From the NCBI RefSeq assembly GCF_006539925.1, contig NZ_BJNY01000012.1:108442-172441 (forward strand): DNA of 64,000 nt. The letters are read 5' to 3'. Numbering within the stretch: position 1 is the stretch's first letter; every line of letters starts with the position of its first letter. The notes below the pieces were generated by a model. It did not search any database. It saw only the letters and a program-made list of their open reading frames with translations, and was not told where the DNA came from. The stretch comes from Glutamicibacter uratoxydans (GTDB lineage Bacteria; Actinomycetota; Actinomycetes; Actinomycetales; Micrococcaceae). The translations under genes were made by a program, and so were the position numbers. This document shows positions 8,505 to 17,551 of the stretch, in pieces.

Positions 8505-8974
8505 ATTCCAAAACGCTCATCGTTGCTCAACGCGTATTCCAAACACTCCGAACGTACTACACAAGCGCCGCAAACTCGTTTAGCGTCGCGGGTTGAGCCG
8601 CCCTTTTCTGGGAAGAACGCTTCCGGATCGGTCTGGGCGCACAGCGCCCGGGCCTGCCAGCCCAGCTCTCCTTCATCGACTTCCTGCCCGACTCCGAGCC
8701 AGACAGCCTTAATCGATTCGCGCGTCTCATCGTCTTCATCAAGCTGCGGCGCCCACGAGCCCGCAGCCGAAACCTCTTCGACGTCCGCAATAGAGTCGCT
8801 GCCCTTGCGCAGATCGTCTGCAGCCGATTCAAGATCTGCTGCCACGGCAAGCCGGGAAAATTCTCCGGCTTGCGGATCGACAAACCAATCCGACGGTGCG
8901 TTTTCCAGCCCATACTGAGCAGACGCAACAGCCGAGGTCGAATATTCGGAGTACCCCTGCTCCACCTTCGCCAT
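8450..8974 (-). CDS. whiB2: WhiB-family iron-sulfur transcription factor, WhiB2/WhmD type
   Basis: The C-terminal 75 residues are a complete WhiB domain: four cysteines at 112, 135, 138 and 144 (LCAQTDPEAFFPEK, VCGACVVRSEC) that would hold a 4Fe-4S cluster, then the turn GIWGGLSERERRRLRK and a basic DNA-contact tail. WhiB proteins act with the primary sigma factor. Assignment to the WhiB2 branch rests on position: Rv3260c (whiB2) also lies by the DUF3499 and Zincin_1 genes. Members of that branch are usually about 80-120 residues; here about 105 acidic residues precede the first Cys. The ATG at 8974 has a weak AAAGG upstream, so a shorter product starting later is possible, but no internal Met lies between the tail and the domain. 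WhmD is linked to septation in mycobacteria (family knowledge). Confidence 0.88.
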   Translation of the reverse strand: MAKVEQGYSEYSTSAVASAQYGLENAPSDWFVDPQAGEFSRLAVAADLESAADDLRKGSDSIADVEEVSAAGSWAPQLDEDDETRESIKAVWLGVGQEVDEGELGWQARALCAQTDPEAFFPEKGGSTRDAKRVCGACVVRSECLEYALSNDERFGIWGGLSERERRRLRKRAI

Positions 8975-9258
8975 GGTGATGTTGACCTTTCACGTTGATT
9001 TGAGAAGACCGGGTTTCAAAGCTCCCGATCCATTCGGCACCATTTAGTCCATCAAAGTATTGGAAATGATGGCAGGGCCAAACTCACCATCTAATTACAT
9101 CTGTGTAACTCGGCTAGAGTCAAGCGGGAACGGTATTCTAAGAACACTTCTCAGGAAACTCTCGGCACAACACGCCGTATAAACACGCTGATCAACCGGG
9201 CGAGTCGCAACTTGCCTGAATTCTTGGTGAATTCTCAGCATAGAAAATCAAGGCATAG

Positions 9259-9984
9259 GTGAGTAAAAACTTGACTTCCAGCACATTCGTCGAAGACCTG
9301 CTTTCCCCCCACCGGCGCTCGGCTTCTCCTTGGTTGACTTGGTATGCAGCCAACGGTGAGCGCATCGAGCTTTCGGGTCGGGTATTCGACAATTGGGTGG
9401 CTAAAAGCGCGAATATGCTTTCCGAGCTGTTCAGCTTGGATGAAGGCGACATCGTCGTGGTGAATCTTTCGTCACACTGGAAGTCCCTCGTGCTGGCGCT
9501 GGCTTCGCTGCACCATGGCGCAACGCTGGTAGATGCCGGCGGCGAACTGGCCGCCGAGGCTGCGTTGTGGATTACCGATGCTCCGAATGACGCACAGATT
9601 CCTGCTTCCGCGGAGATCCTCGCCGTCAACCCCGCCGCCCTGGCGCTGTCCTTCGGGGACGACCTGGGGCCAGTGGCAGAAGATTTCAATGCTTCGGTAC
9701 GCACCTATGCCGACCAGTTCTACCCCAGCGCTGTCTCCGGTACTGCGGCAGCCATCATCGGCTCCACCGGCGCAGAGCCGCTGACACTGCAGTCGCTGTT
9801 CGATGCTCAGGCCGAGTCCAGGGGAACCATTTTGGTTCGCGCCGAGATTCCGCTGCTTGAGCTGCTGCCCTATGCGGTGGCCCAGTGGCGCGCAGGAGAT
9901 GCCATTGTGCTGCTCGGCGAAGGCGTCGAGGCCACCGAGCGCCTTCACGAAGGTGAACGAATCACCTTCGACTACCTGCCCTAG
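9259..9984 (+). CDS. TIGR03089 family protein (Rv3268-like, adenylate-forming-enzyme fragment)
   Basis: A 241-residue protein of the actinobacterial TIGR03089 family, which resembles the N-terminal portion of AMP-binding (adenylate-forming) enzymes but is too short to be a full enzyme. Typical features are the opening SPWLTWYAANGERIELSGRV, which is like the substrate entry of acyl/aminoacyl adenylases, and the block IVVVNLSSHWKSLVLALASL. No complete P-loop-like SSGTTGKP motif is present. The role is unknown. The start is GTG at 9259. The 284-base divergent gap to whiB2 (8975-9258) holds no further gene and must carry both promoters. It is convergent with gtrA with only 34 bases between them and no hairpin that I can see. 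Confidence 0.82.
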   Translation: MSKNLTSSTFVEDLLSPHRRSASPWLTWYAANGERIELSGRVFDNWVAKSANMLSELFSLDEGDIVVVNLSSHWKSLVLALASLHHGATLVDAGGELAAEAALWITDAPNDAQIPASAEILAVNPAALALSFGDDLGPVAEDFNASVRTYADQFYPSAVSGTAAAIIGSTGAEPLTLQSLFDAQAESRGTILVRAEIPLLELLPYAVAQWRAGDAIVLLGEGVEATERLHEGERITFDYLP

Positions 9985-10018
9985 ACGCCCAGTCGACAGA
10001 GATTAGTGCCAGCAGGGA

Positions 10019-10606
10019 TTAGACGGTAGGAACGCTTCCGGTGTCCGATGATTCGTTTGTCGAACCGTCGCTTCCGGAAGCTTCCTGGGTCTTGGTGGAA
10101 ACCACGTCATGGGATGCGGTGCCCAGCAGCTCGTGATCGTGGGCGAACTTCTCCTCCTGATCCATTTCCGCGCCGAAGACCCAAAAGCGGTAGGCGAAGA
10201 ATCGGAAGATCGTTCCCAGGATCAGGCCGACCACGGAACCTGCAATAAACAGGCTGGTGGCGTCGGTCAGGCCGATCCAATACTTGGTGACCCACACGCA
10301 GGCGGCGGCGATGCCCAAGCCGATGGCGTTCATGATCAGGAACATCACCAGTTCGCGCACGACATTTGCCTGGCGGCGGTGGCGGAAGGTCCAGTAGCGG
10401 TTGGCAAGCCAGGAGAAGATGGTCGCCACGATGCCTGCGATGATCTTCGCCTTCACCTGGGAATTGCTCATCGGACCGTGCAGCAGCCATACGTAGATGC
10501 CGGAGTCAATGATGAACGCAATGCCTCCGACAACACCGAACTTCGCCACTTCACGCCATAACAGCGAGACGAGTCCAGTGATTTTCTGCCTGATCCGCTC
10601 GAACAT
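10019..10606 (-). CDS. GtrA family membrane protein (Rv3277-like)
   Basis: The 195-residue product has four membrane helices across residues 15-150 and the family pattern: FGVVGGIAFIIDSGIYVWLL in helix 1, WLANRYWTFRHRR after helix 2, and FRFFAYRFWVFG at the end of helix 4. The last 45 residues are a charged tail rich in Ser, Thr and Glu. GtrA-family proteins are thought to help move undecaprenyl-linked sugars across the membrane in wall-polymer or O-antigen glycosylation. GGAGGAAA precedes the ATG. It is divergent from purK over a 238-base gap that contains a small 7-bp hairpin (10674-10693) and no gene. Confidence 0.88.
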   Translation of the reverse strand: MFERIRQKITGLVSLLWREVAKFGVVGGIAFIIDSGIYVWLLHGPMSNSQVKAKIIAGIVATIFSWLANRYWTFRHRRQANVVRELVMFLIMNAIGLGIAAACVWVTKYWIGLTDATSLFIAGSVVGLILGTIFRFFAYRFWVFGAEMDQEEKFAHDHELLGTASHDVVSTKTQEASGSDGSTNESSDTGSVPTV

Positions 10607-10832
10607 TTTCCTCCAGAGAACACCTGCCGCGGCCGCAGAGCCAAGGCCCTGGCGGCGGTTCGTCAGATTGGTCGAGGCAGGATCGGCTGCCTCACACGGT
10701 ATGAATTAGGTATTGTCTCCACCGCTTCAAAGCAAAGGCAATATTCGTTCATTTTATCGAATTTTTCTGGCAATTGTCCGAGCATCTGCTCGCATTACCC
10801 GCCCTGCAGAAAAAGGATGCCCAGCAATTCGC

Positions 10833-10838
10833 TAATCT
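10833..10838 (+). promoter_or_regulatory. -10 box of a leaderless promoter (purK)
   Basis: TAATCT, six bases (AGAGGG) before the GTG start of purK at 10845. The purine-rich spacer overlaps the start and could also act as a weak ribosome-binding site. No -35 box is evident. Confidence 0.5.
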
Positions 10839-10844
10839 AGAGGG

Positions 10845-12005
10845 GTGAGCTTTCCAAAAATTGGTGTAATTGGTGGCGGGCAGCTGGCCCGCATGATGGC
10901 CCCTGAGGCCCTGAATCTCGGATTTGAACTCCACGTTCTGGCCGAAGGACCCGACGTCTCGGCCGCCCGCAGCGTCCCCGACGCTCCAGTCGGCGACTAC
11001 AAGGACCTGGAGACCCTGCGTGAATTCGCCAAGGGCAAGGACGTCGTCACCTTTGACCACGAGCACGTGCCCAATGAATTCCTCACCACCTTGATCAATG
11101 AGGGCGTCAACATCCAGCCGCGCCCGGCGGCGCTGATCCATGCCCAGGACAAGCTGGTCATGCGCGCGGCCATTGAAAAGCTGGGCCTGCCCAACCCTGA
11201 ATGGGCCAAGGTCGAAGATGTCGAACAGCTGGTGGCCTTCGGCGAGAAGATCGGCTGGCCGATCGTGCTCAAGACCCCGCGCGGCGGCTACGACGGCAAG
11301 GGCGTACGCATCCTCGACTCGGCCGACGATGCCCGCGACTCCGCCGACTGGTTCACCAACGGCGCCCTGCTGGCCGAAGACAAGGTCGATTTCTCCCGCG
11401 AGCTCTCGGCGCTGGTCGCCCGCACCCCCTCCGGCGAGGCCAAGGCCTGGCCGGTTGTGCACACCATCCAGGTCGACGGCGTCTGCGACGAAGTGATCGC
11501 CCCCGCCCAAGACATTTCCGACGAGACCGCCAAGACCGCCGCAGATGCGGCGCTGCGCATCGCCGAAGAATTCGGCGTTACCGGCGTGATGGCCGCCGAA
11601 CTCTTTGAGACTCCAGGCGTCGGCGCCGGCTTCGTGATCAACGAGCTGGCCATGCGCCCTCACAATACCGGGCACTGGACCATGAACGGTTCGGTCACCA
11701 GCCAGTTCGAACAGCACCTGCGTGCGGTGCTCGACCTGCCGCTGGGCGAAACCCGCGAACTTGGCGTCACCGTGATGAAGAACTACCTCGGCGGCGCAAA
11801 CCAGGACCTGTTCTCCTCCTTTGCCGCGGCACTGGCGGCCGCGCCAGAGGTCAAGGTCCATGCCTACGGCAAGTCGGTCCGCCCCGGCCGCAAGATCGGG
11901 CATGTGAACGTCGTGGGAAACAACGGTGAAACCGTTGATGAACTTCGCGCAAAGGCCGACCAGGTCGCCGCGCTGATCCGCGACGGCGTACCGGCCGAAG
12001 CCTAA
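10845..12005 (+). CDS. purK: N5-carboxyaminoimidazole ribonucleotide synthase
   Basis: An ATP-grasp enzyme of 386 residues that joins bicarbonate to 5-aminoimidazole ribonucleotide with ATP, the first half of the two-step carboxylation in purine synthesis. The N-terminal dinucleotide-like strand [13 protein letters not shown] is characteristic. The grasp domain is visible as [16 protein letters not shown] (about residues 139-154) and the end [17 protein letters not shown] with the metal ligands and the HNTGHWT loop is intact. Length is normal. The GTG start is immediately preceded by AGAGGG and by a TAATCT box. purE follows after 73 bases with its own ribosome-binding site, and the pair is probably one transcript continuing into the LCP gene, as in Rv3276c-Rv3275c. 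Confidence 0.96.
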   Translation: MSFPKIGVIGGGQLARMMAPEALNLGFELHVLAEGPDVSAARSVPDAPVGDYKDLETLREFAKGKDVVTFDHEHVPNEFLTTLINEGVNIQPRPAALIHAQDKLVMRAAIEKLGLPNPEWAKVEDVEQLVAFGEKIGWPIVLKTPRGGYDGKGVRILDSADDARDSADWFTNGALLAEDKVDFSRELSALVARTPSGEAKAWPVVHTIQVDGVCDEVIAPAQDISDETAKTAADAALRIAEEFGVTGVMAAELFETPGVGAGFVINELAMRPHNTGHWTMNGSVTSQFEQHLRAVLDLPLGETRELGVTVMKNYLGGANQDLFSSFAAALAAAPEVKVHAYGKSVRPGRKIGHVNVVGNNGETVDELRAKADQVAALIRDGVPAEA

Positions 12006-12078
12006 TATTTTCACGAGCGCTGCCGCTGTTGCACAACGGCGGCGGCGCTTTATTCACGACACCCAAGGAAACACTGCA

Positions 12079-12609
12079 ATGACCCAAGCACCACTTGTCG
12101 GCCTTGTCATGGGCTCGGACTCCGACTGGCCAGTTATGCGCCTTGCGGCCCAGGCCCTGGCCGAGTTCGGCATCCCCTTCGAAGCAGATGTGGTCTCCGC
12201 ACACCGCATGCCCACCGAAATGATCGAGTACGGCAAGCAGGCCCACGAGCGCGGGCTGCGGATCATCATCGCCGGTGCCGGCGGCGCCGCCCACCTGCCC
12301 GGCATGCTTGCATCAGTTACACCGCTTCCTGTCATCGGAGTACCAGTTCCGTTGGCTAAGCTCGATGGAATGGACTCCCTGCTGTCCATCGTCCAGATGC
12401 CGGCAGGCGTGCCCGTAGCAACCGTTTCCATCGGCGGCGCGCGCAACGCAGGCCTGCTCGCAGTGCGCATGCTCGCAGCTGGAACCGACGAGCTTGCACA
12501 GTCGTTGCAGGTAAAGTTGCTTCAGTTCGCAGATTCTCTGCGCGATTCAGCCCACGCCAAGGGCGCTTCGCTGCGTGCAGAGGTCGCCAACGAGAATTTC
12601 GCCTCCTAG
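12079..12609 (+). CDS. purE: N5-carboxyaminoimidazole ribonucleotide mutase
   Basis: The 176-residue enzyme rearranges the product of PurK to 4-carboxy-5-aminoimidazole ribonucleotide. Family signatures are all present: GSDSDWPVM near the start, [11 protein letters not shown], and [14 protein letters not shown]. Length matches class I bacterial PurE, which fits the presence of PurK next door. AAGGAA lies eight bases before the ATG. Only 18 bases separate it from the LCP gene downstream. Confidence 0.97.
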   Translation: MTQAPLVGLVMGSDSDWPVMRLAAQALAEFGIPFEADVVSAHRMPTEMIEYGKQAHERGLRIIIAGAGGAAHLPGMLASVTPLPVIGVPVPLAKLDGMDSLLSIVQMPAGVPVATVSIGGARNAGLLAVRMLAAGTDELAQSLQVKLLQFADSLRDSAHAKGASLRAEVANENFAS

Positions 12610-12627
12610 GGAAAGTCACACAAGTAC

Positions 12628-14262
12628 ATGGGTTCAGCCACTCACCGCGCTCCGAGTCCCCTGCGCAACCCGGAGACCATTAGCTCTCCGCAGCGCAGCA
12701 AGCGCGCCCTGATACTGGTCTTGATGACCATCTTCTTCCCGGGCAGCGCACAGCTTATCGCCGGCAACCGCAAGCTGGGACGCATCGCCGTCTCGGTCAC
12801 CATGCTGTGCTGGCTTGCAGTGATCGGGCTGGTGGTCATCTACTTCACCAACCGCTCCATCATCCTCGGATGGGTGGCACACCCCAACTTCCAGCTGTTT
12901 CTGATCATTGTGCTCGGCACCCTCGCGGTGCTGTGGCTGATCATGTTCATCAACACGCTGGTCATCATCAAGCCGAAGATGCTCGCCCCGGGCATGCGCG
13001 TGATCGTCACGGTCTTCACCTTGGCCGCGGTGGTGGCCACTAGCGGCGTGTTCATCTACGGCGCTTCGCTGCTGAATACCGGACGCCAGACCATTGAGAA
13101 GGTCTTCGAGGCAGGACCTGCCTTCGACCCGGTGGACGGCCGCTACAACATTGCAGTGTTCGGCGCCGACTCGGGCTCGAACCGCGACGGCGTGCGCACC
13201 GACTCCGTGGCATTGATGTCAGTGGACGCAAAGACCGGCAAGACCCTGCTGATCTCCATGCCGCGCAACTTCCAGGGCGCACGCTTCGCCCCCGGCTCCC
13301 CGATGACCAAGGCCTGGCCCGACGGCTACAACTGCGGCAACGAATGCCTGTTCAACGCGATCTACCGCGACGCGGTGGACAACCATGCAGACCTCTTCCC
13401 GAAGTCGGTGAAGAACGTCGGCGCCCAGGCGGCCATGGATGCGCTGGAAGGCACCACCGGCCTGAAGGTCCAGGGCTACGTCATGGTCGACATGGCTGGC
13501 TTCTCCACCTTCGTCGACGCGCTGGGCGGAGTGACTATCAACTCCGGCGGCTGGGTCCCCTACAACGCCAAGAAGTGGGAAGGCACCAACGTGCGCACCC
13601 ACTGGTTCGCCCCCGGCACCCAGACCTTCAACGGCAAGCAGGCGCTGTGGTTCGCCCGCTCCCGCGATTTCACCGACGACTACCACCGCATCAAGCGCCA
13701 GCAGTGCCTGCAGCAGGCAATCATCAAGCAGGCCACCCCGCAGACCATTCTGACGAACTTCACGAATATCATGTCTGCCGGCGAGCAGCTGGTGGAGACG
13801 AATATTCCTGCAAGCCAGCTCTCGTCGTTCGTCGCCGTGGCGGAGAAGGTCTCCTCCCAGCCCTTCGCCCGTCTGACCCTCGGCGCTCCGGACTTCCCGC
13901 GTTCCTTCTCCACCTATCCTGAATTCGACAAGATCCAGGAGCGCATCCAGTCGATCATCGAGAAGCAGAGCGCTCCGAAGAAGGAGAAGAAGCAGGAAGA
14001 ATCCAAGAAGTCGGAAGATCCTGCCAAGTCCACCGAGGCGGCCGAATCCTCGACCGCACCTGCCACTGAGTCCGCCGAAGAGACCGATGACGCTTCGGAC
14101 ATCAACAACGCCCCGAAGCTGTCCAACGGCGACAGCTCAGAGTTCCTCCAGCCGGACGGTAGCCCGATCACCGAAGAGTACCTGGTCCAGCTTGAGATCA
14201 ACGGCTACACTTCGCGCATTGCGGCGATCGCCGCCAACAACGACGAATGCTCGGTGCCCTAA
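12628..14262 (+). CDS. LytR-CpsA-Psr (LCP) family cell-wall polymer ligase
   Basis: A 544-residue protein. Residues 25-155 contain four membrane helices, an arrangement seen in actinobacterial LCP proteins rather than the single anchor of Firmicutes. The LCP domain spans about 165-350 with the phosphate-binding Arg/Asp sites: FGADSGSNRDGVRTDSV, ISMPRNF, and WFARSRDFTDDYHRIKRQQ. LCP enzymes attach polymers from a polyprenyl-phosphate carrier to peptidoglycan. Residues about 445-510 are a Lys/Glu/Ser/Thr-rich linker followed by a short conserved-looking tail. The ATG lacks a strong ribosome-binding site and the gene may depend on readthrough from purE. This corresponds in position to Rv3267. 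Confidence 0.93.
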   Translation: MGSATHRAPSPLRNPETISSPQRSKRALILVLMTIFFPGSAQLIAGNRKLGRIAVSVTMLCWLAVIGLVVIYFTNRSIILGWVAHPNFQLFLIIVLGTLAVLWLIMFINTLVIIKPKMLAPGMRVIVTVFTLAAVVATSGVFIYGASLLNTGRQTIEKVFEAGPAFDPVDGRYNIAVFGADSGSNRDGVRTDSVALMSVDAKTGKTLLISMPRNFQGARFAPGSPMTKAWPDGYNCGNECLFNAIYRDAVDNHADLFPKSVKNVGAQAAMDALEGTTGLKVQGYVMVDMAGFSTFVDALGGVTINSGGWVPYNAKKWEGTNVRTHWFAPGTQTFNGKQALWFARSRDFTDDYHRIKRQQCLQQAIIKQATPQTILTNFTNIMSAGEQLVETNIPASQLSSFVAVAEKVSSQPFARLTLGAPDFPRSFSTYPEFDKIQERIQSIIEKQSAPKKEKKQEESKKSEDPAKSTEAAESSTAPATESAEETDDASDINNAPKLSNGDSSEFLQPDGSPITEEYLVQLEINGYTSRIAAIAANNDECSVP

Positions 14263-14328
14263 ACGGTTAAGACCCCCCCAACCGACTGGCAACCCGTATC
14301 CGTTTGTGAAAGGTATAGGCAATCAGAC

Positions 14329-15528
14329 GTGTTTGAACTGAACAACACGATCAGGGACTACCATTGGGGATCCGAAAATCAGATCACCGAGCTGCTTGGG
14401 CTGGAGGAATCCATCAGCCCGCAGGCTGAAATGTGGCTGGGCGCCCATCCCGGGTGCCCCAGCCGCACCGTGCAGGGAGCAGGCCTCGATCAGGTGATCG
14501 CGGAAGACCCGCAGCGGATTCTGGGGGCGGACATCGCCCAGCGCTACGGTTCGCTGCCGTTCTTGGTCAAGGTCCTCTCGGCGGCCCAGCCGCTGTCAAT
14601 CCAGGTCCACCCGACCTTGGAACAGGCCAAGTCGCGCTTTGCCAAGGAAAACGCCTCCGGCAAGCCGCTGGATGCAGCCGACCGCAACTACAAGGACGCC
14701 AACCACAAGCCGGAGATGCTCTATGCGCTGACCGACTTCGCGGCGCTGTCAGGCTTCCGCGAACCAGCGGCCATCATCAACGACCTGGCTGCACTGCAGC
14801 CTCATGTCAATGCAGACAGCGCCGCCGTGCTTGCGCAGCTCGTCGAGGTTCTGCAGGGGCCCGACCCGCTGGCGCAGGCTCTTGAGTTCGTGCTGGGTTC
14901 GGACCAGGACATCGCAGCTGTCGTGACGGACCTGTGCGCCGCGATCGCCGCCGATGCAGGGCTTTGCGCCCAGGTGCAGCTGGCCGAGCTGGTGCGCATC
15001 AACCAGGTCTATCCTGGCGACTGCGGAGTGCTGGTGGCGCTGCTGCTGAACCTGGTGTTCCTTCGCCCGGGCCAGGCCATCAGCCTGGCCGCGGGCAATG
15101 TCCATGCCTACCTTCGCGGCTTGGGCATCGAAGTGATGGCTAACTCGGATAACGTGCTGCGCGGCGGGCTGACCAGCAAGCACATCGACGTGGCCGAGCT
15201 GTTGGATGTCACCATTGCCCAGCCAGCCCCCGCTCCCCTGCTCGAACCAGTTGGGGCCGCGGAGAACAGCAGCCTCTACCAGCCGGACTTCGATGAGTTC
15301 CAGCTGCAGGTCATCGACTGCCCCCAGGCGCAGGAGCCGGTGACACTGCAGCTGCACGGGGCCTCGGTACTGCTGTGCACCGCTGGATCTTTCACCGTGC
15401 GCACCGCGCAGGCAGAAAAGACGCTCACCCGCGGCCAGTCCGTGCTGGTCGGCGCCGACGAGCTGCCAGCCTCCGCCGCTGCCCTTGAGGCCGGCACGCT
15501 GTTCGCCGCTAGTGCCCAAGAGCGCTGA
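14329..15528 (+). CDS. manA: Class I mannose-6-phosphate isomerase
   Basis: The 399-residue enzyme interconverts fructose-6-phosphate and mannose-6-phosphate, the entry to GDP-mannose. Type I signatures are visible: LVKVLSAAQPLSIQVHP with the zinc-binding Gln and His, NHKPEMLYAL with the zinc-binding Glu (about residue 127), and the C-terminal AAGNVHAYLRGLGIEVMA with the third His and catalytic region, then SDNVLRGGLTSKHI. The start is GTG at 14329. The partial mannose-1-phosphate guanylyltransferase at the far end of the window would act two steps later. Rv3255c is the counterpart in mycobacteria. Confidence 0.95.
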   Translation: MFELNNTIRDYHWGSENQITELLGLEESISPQAEMWLGAHPGCPSRTVQGAGLDQVIAEDPQRILGADIAQRYGSLPFLVKVLSAAQPLSIQVHPTLEQAKSRFAKENASGKPLDAADRNYKDANHKPEMLYALTDFAALSGFREPAAIINDLAALQPHVNADSAAVLAQLVEVLQGPDPLAQALEFVLGSDQDIAAVVTDLCAAIAADAGLCAQVQLAELVRINQVYPGDCGVLVALLLNLVFLRPGQAISLAAGNVHAYLRGLGIEVMANSDNVLRGGLTSKHIDVAELLDVTIAQPAPAPLLEPVGAAENSSLYQPDFDEFQLQVIDCPQAQEPVTLQLHGASVLLCTAGSFTVRTAQAEKTLTRGQSVLVGADELPASAAALEAGTLFAASAQER

Positions 15529-15547
15529 CGCACTTCCGCTGTTAAAC

Positions 15548-15589
15548 CCGCGAGCCGCGAACCACCAGATGGTGGTTCGCGGCTCGCGG
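15548..15589. terminator. Long hairpin between convergent manA and glpX
   Basis: A perfect 19-bp stem (15548-15566 with 15571-15589) and loop AGAT. Neither side has a real U-tract, so termination would rely on the stem. It ends both the plus-strand manA and the minus-strand glpX. Confidence 0.75.
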
Positions 15590-15615
15590 TGTCTTATGGC
15601 TGCCTGACCGCTGGC

Positions 15616-16638
15616 TTAGCGGGTGTAGGCATCCCACTTGTCCTGCTTGTGCTCGCCCTCGACGAAACGGATGGTTCCGGACTTGGAACGCATCACGATC
15701 GACTGGGTGGAGATGCGGCCGTTCTTGTAGCGCACGCCGCGCAGCAGGTCGCCATCGGTGATGCCGGTGGCTGCGAAGTAGCAGTTGTCCGAGGTCACCA
15801 GGTCGTTGGTGGTCAGCACGCGGCCCAGCTCGTGGCCTGCGTCGATGGCCTTCTGCTTCTCTTCGTCATCGGTTGGCCACAGGCGGCCCTGGATCACGCC
15901 GCCCAGCGACTTGATGGCGCAGGCGGTGACGATGCCCTCAGGGGTGCCGCCGATGCCCATCAGCGCATCCACGCCGGTGCCTTCGCGGGTTGCGGCGATG
16001 GCGCCGGCAACGTCGCCGTCCATGATCAGCTTGGTGCGGGCGCCTGCCTCGCGGATCTCTTCGATCAGGCCTGCGTGGCGCGGGCGATCCAGCACGGTCA
16101 CGGTGACCTGGCTGATCTTCTTGCCCTTGGCCTTGGCGATCAGGTGCAGGTTCTGCTTGACCGGCAGGCGTAGGTCAACCAGTTCGGCTGCTTCCGGACC
16201 GGTCACCAGCTTCTCCATGTAGAAGACTGCCGATGGGTCGAACATGGTGCCGCGGTCGGCTACTGCCAGCACGGACAGTGCGTTGTTCAGGCCCAGTGCG
16301 GTCAGGCGGGTGCCGTCGATCGGGTCGACTGCCACGTCGCACTCGGCGCCTTCGCCGTTGCCGACCTGCTCGCCGTTGAACAGCATCGGGGCTTCGTCTT
16401 TTTCGCCTTCGCCGATCACCACGACACCGTTGAAGTTGACGGTGGAGAGCAGGCCGCGCATTGCGTCCACTGCTGCGCCGTCGGCGGAGTTCTTGTCACC
16501 GAAGCCAACCCATGGCGAGGAGGCAATGGCAGCCGCCTCCGTGGCGCGGACAAGCTCCAGCGCCAGGTTGCGGTCCGGCTCCGCGTCGGTTACCGACAGT
16601 CGCGAAGAAAGGTGGGCAAAATTGTTCTTTTCGGTCAC
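15616..16638 (-). CDS. glpX: Class II fructose-1,6-bisphosphatase
   Basis: The enzyme removes the 1-phosphate of fructose-1,6-bisphosphate in gluconeogenesis. Recognisable blocks are [19 protein letters not shown], the metal site [27 protein letters not shown], and the substrate loop [11 protein letters not shown] with [21 protein letters not shown] take the GTG at 16638, giving 340 residues. The frame remains open upstream to a TTG at 16680, and a TAGAAT hexamer at 16689-16694 would start the transcript near 16681, so either a leaderless TTG start or a 43-base leader before the GTG is possible. It is divergent from the DUF4245 gene, as Rv1099c is from Rv1100. Confidence 0.93.
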   Translation of the reverse strand: MTEKNNFAHLSSRLSVTDAEPDRNLALELVRATEAAAIASSPWVGFGDKNSADGAAVDAMRGLLSTVNFNGVVVIGEGEKDEAPMLFNGEQVGNGEGAECDVAVDPIDGTRLTALGLNNALSVLAVADRGTMFDPSAVFYMEKLVTGPEAAELVDLRLPVKQNLHLIAKAKGKKISQVTVTVLDRPRHAGLIEEIREAGARTKLIMDGDVAGAIAATREGTGVDALMGIGGTPEGIVTACAIKSLGGVIQGRLWPTDDEEKQKAIDAGHELGRVLTTNDLVTSDNCYFAATGITDGDLLRGVRYKNGRISTQSIVMRSKSGTIRFVEGEHKQDKWDAYTR

Positions 16639-16807
16639 GAAAGATCCAATCACTTCAGTCGTAGTCTTGCACCTATGCAAACACCTCTATTCTACCGTGT
16701 TTGGTTTTCCCGGGGCGTTGCGTGTCGTCGACGCTTCGCACACAGCCCGACGTGGGCTATGGCACTGAAGTTCGAATTACACAGGAAGTTCGGGGAGAAT
16801 AAGTGTT

Positions 16808-17479
16808 GTGCAGCCCGAGAATAACCAGAACGCCATGCCCGATTCCGCTTCCAGCAACGCCGATTCCGGAAACGTTGAAACCCAGCGCCGGGGCATTGAC
16901 GACCCCAACGCTACTTTTGAGGATCTCCCCTACAAGCCGCAGCTGACCGAAAAGCAGGCAAAGCGCGCCAACCAGACCCTCAAGGGCATGCTGCTGTCCA
17001 TCGGCTTCTGCATTGCAGTCTTTCTTCCGCTGTACCTGCTCAACCCGCAGCCCAGCGACAAGGCCTTCGATTCCAAGGTCGATTTGGCTGCCACCGCGCA
17101 GCAGGCCGGTGACGCCGTGGGCTACGAGCTGCTGGCCCCTCCATTGGACGAAGGCCAGTACGCCAACTTCGCCCGCTGGCAGAACAACGCGGTCCAAGGG
17201 GTTCCCTACTGGGAGTTCGGCGTGGTCTCCGATGACAAGAGCTTCGTCTGGGTACGCCAGGCCAAGGATGCCAACCCCACCTGGGTTGCGCTGATCACCG
17301 ATGCGGCGGCTCCCGCCGGAACCGAGCAGATCGACGGAGTTTCGTGGGAGAAGCGCACCAAGGATGCGAATACCTACTTAATCTCCGAACAGGGCAAGTC
17401 CACGATCATCCTCTCCAGCGATACCGGCCAGGAAGAGCTGGTGGAAATGGCCAAAAAGGTCGACGCCCAGCTGGACTAG
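16808..17479 (+). CDS. DUF4245 family membrane-anchored protein (Rv1100-like)
   Basis: A 223-residue protein. A charged N-terminal segment of about 55 residues is followed by one membrane helix (about 58-78, GMLLSIGFCIAVFLPLYLL), then a roughly 140-residue domain that would face outside. The domain includes YWEFGVVSDDKSFVWVRQA and a regular alternation suggesting a small beta-rich fold. This matches the actinobacterial DUF4245 family, which has no known function and sits beside glpX in many genomes. The start is GTG, with GGGGAG about a dozen bases upstream. Confidence 0.85.
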   Translation: MQPENNQNAMPDSASSNADSGNVETQRRGIDDPNATFEDLPYKPQLTEKQAKRANQTLKGMLLSIGFCIAVFLPLYLLNPQPSDKAFDSKVDLAATAQQAGDAVGYELLAPPLDEGQYANFARWQNNAVQGVPYWEFGVVSDDKSFVWVRQAKDANPTWVALITDAAAPAGTEQIDGVSWEKRTKDANTYLISEQGKSTIILSSDTGQEELVEMAKKVDAQLD

Positions 17480-17538
17480 ATTTCTTAATGTTTCACCGGC
17501 AAAACGGGATTCATTCGATAATCGAACACTGCACCCCG

Positions 17539-17544
17539 TAGAAT
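17539..17544 (+). promoter_or_regulatory. -10 box of a leaderless promoter (carbonic anhydrase)
   Basis: TAGAAT, seven bases before the ATG at 17552, with no ribosome-binding site between them. Confidence 0.6.
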
Positions 17545-17551
17545 CCTAACT

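Noticed and set aside
10749..12014. 421-residue minus-strand ORF opposite purK
   Set aside because: purK on the plus strand has full family motifs; this frame is a shadow.
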